Assembly (NCBI GenBank): GCA_016844415.1
Contig: JAENIX010000255.1
Coordinates: 1-5,271 of the forward strand
DNA: 5,271 bases
Direction: 5' to 3'
Source of the DNA: Actinomycetota bacterium
Lineage (GTDB): Bacteria > Desulfobacterota > Deferrimicrobia > Deferrimicrobiales > Deferrimicrobiaceae
The position numbers and the translations under genes were made by a program. Position 1 is the stretch's first letter. The number at the start of each line of letters is the position of its first letter. This document shows positions 4,565 to 5,271 of this stretch, piece after piece. The notes beneath the pieces were generated by a model. The model saw nothing but the letters and a program-made list of their open reading frames with translations. It made no database searches and had not been told where the DNA came from.

Positions 4565-5271
4565 ATGCACACGGCCCTGCTCAAGGTCACGGCCCTCTTC
4601 TACCTCGTCGGGGCGCTGGCGTACCTCCACTTCATCTTCACGCTGAACGAACGGAGCGCGAAGGTCGGGCGGATGCTGCTGCTCGTCGGCGTCATCCTCC
4701 ACGGGGCGGGGTTCGTCGCGCGCTACTTCGTCGCCGGGTACACCCCGATCACGAGCCTCTTCGAGTCGCTCTCCTTCTCCGCCTTCGCGATCGTGTGCGT
4801 CTTTCTCGCCTTCGAGCTCCGGTACCACCTCCGGGTGCTCGGCGCGTTCGTGGCGCCGCTGGCCTTCGCCTTCAGCGTTTCCGCCGCCTTCCTCCCGGGC
4901 GAGGTCCGGGCGCTGGCCCCCGCGCTCAACTCCTACTGGCTCCCCGTCCACGTGATCCTCCTTTTCTTCGGCAACGCCGTCTTCGCCGTGGCGTTCGGCG
5001 CGGCGATCATGTACCTGCTGATGGAGAGGGAGCTGAAGCGCAAGAAGCTGGGCGCGATCTTCAAGCGGCTGCCGTCGCTCGACGTGCTCGACGACATCAA
5101 CTACCGCTGCATGACGATCGGTTTCCCGCTGCTCACCCTGGGGATCATCACCGGGTCGATCTGGGCGGAGTACGCCTGGGGCTCCTACTGGAGCTGGGAC
5201 CCGAAAGAGGTCTGGTCCCTCATCACGTGGCTGCTCTACGCCGCGCTGCTCCACGGACGGATGACCGTCGG
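4565..5271 (+). CDS. ccsB: Cytochrome c biogenesis protein CcsB (System II, CcsA/ResC type), C-terminus cut by window edge
   Basis: Integral membrane component of System II cytochrome c maturation, which handles heme and its delivery to apocytochromes on the outer face of the inner membrane. The first 235 codons are visible. Several hydrophobic segments are clear (about 8-27, 37-57, 70-84, 91-110, 126-152, 184-200). The tryptophan-rich WWD heme-handling motif is intact: WGSYWSWDPKEVWSLITW (205-222). Two histidines, H129 in WLPVHV and H230 in ALLHGR, match the conserved flanking heme ligands of the family. TPITSLFESLSF (60-71) is also typical. An in-frame TAA lies 12 nt upstream of the ATG, so this is the first possible start; no Shine-Dalgarno is present. 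In Geobacter-type genomes such a gene often precedes hemA, and a HemX-like role has been annotated there; what follows here is outside the window. CcsB (not CcsA) is used following the usual naming of stand-alone proteins of this type. Confidence 0.93.
   Translation, partial: MHTALLKVTALFYLVGALAYLHFIFTLNERSAKVGRMLLLVGVILHGAGFVARYFVAGYTPITSLFESLSFSAFAIVCVFLAFELRYHLRVLGAFVAPLAFAFSVSAAFLPGEVRALAPALNSYWLPVHVILLFFGNAVFAVAFGAAIMYLLMERELKRKKLGAIFKRLPSLDVLDDINYRCMTIGFPLLTLGIITGSIWAEYAWGSYWSWDPKEVWSLITWLLYAALLHGRMTV

Noticed and set aside
4454..5254. A 266-codon minus-strand frame opposite ccsB, extremely rich in Glu, Arg and Gly
   Set aside because: Antisense shadow of a membrane-protein gene; the hydrophobic codons of ccsB read as charged residues on the other strand.

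Overview
The window reads as chromosomal DNA from a high-GC Gram-negative bacterium. Four genes encode secreted outer-envelope proteins with type I or lipoprotein signal peptides, one encodes a beta-barrel-like protein, and one encodes a System II cytochrome c maturation protein. The CcsB style and gene mix fit the former Deltaproteobacteria (Desulfuromonadota/Geobacter-like lineages), but that placement is an inference from family knowledge.

Layout, left to right. (1) Positions 1-1304, minus strand: a family 5 (peptide/nickel/dipeptide type) ABC transporter substrate-binding protein, cut by the left edge. (2) Positions 1322-1367: a strong rho-independent terminator reading on the minus strand. 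(3) Positions 1400-4337, minus strand: a compact five-gene envelope operon. In transcription order it holds an outer-membrane beta-barrel protein, a CsgG-family lipoprotein with an extra C-terminal domain, a small PEGA-like lipoprotein, a DUF4810 lipoprotein gene broken by an apparent internal deletion and frameshift, and a DUF799/GNA1162-family lipoprotein. Junctions are 11 nt, 10 nt, 1 nt and an ATGA overlap, so this is almost certainly one transcript ending at the terminator. (4) Positions 4338-4564: a 227-bp divergent intergenic region holding regulatory signals for both directions. (5) Positions 4565-5271, plus strand: the N-terminal 235 codons of ccsB, cut by the right edge.

The CsgG, DUF4810 and DUF799 lipoproteins are a recurring trio in Gram-negative genomes. 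The presence of a CsgG relative suggests an outer-membrane pore or export or assembly complex, here with a PEGA lipoprotein and a small barrel added; the substrate is unknown and no curli subunit genes are visible. The broken DUF4810 gene raises the question of whether the system still works in this strain. Two genes outside the operon (the substrate-binding protein and ccsB) lack a Shine-Dalgarno sequence and each has a -10-like hexamer exactly 6 nt before its ATG, which suggests leaderless mRNAs.
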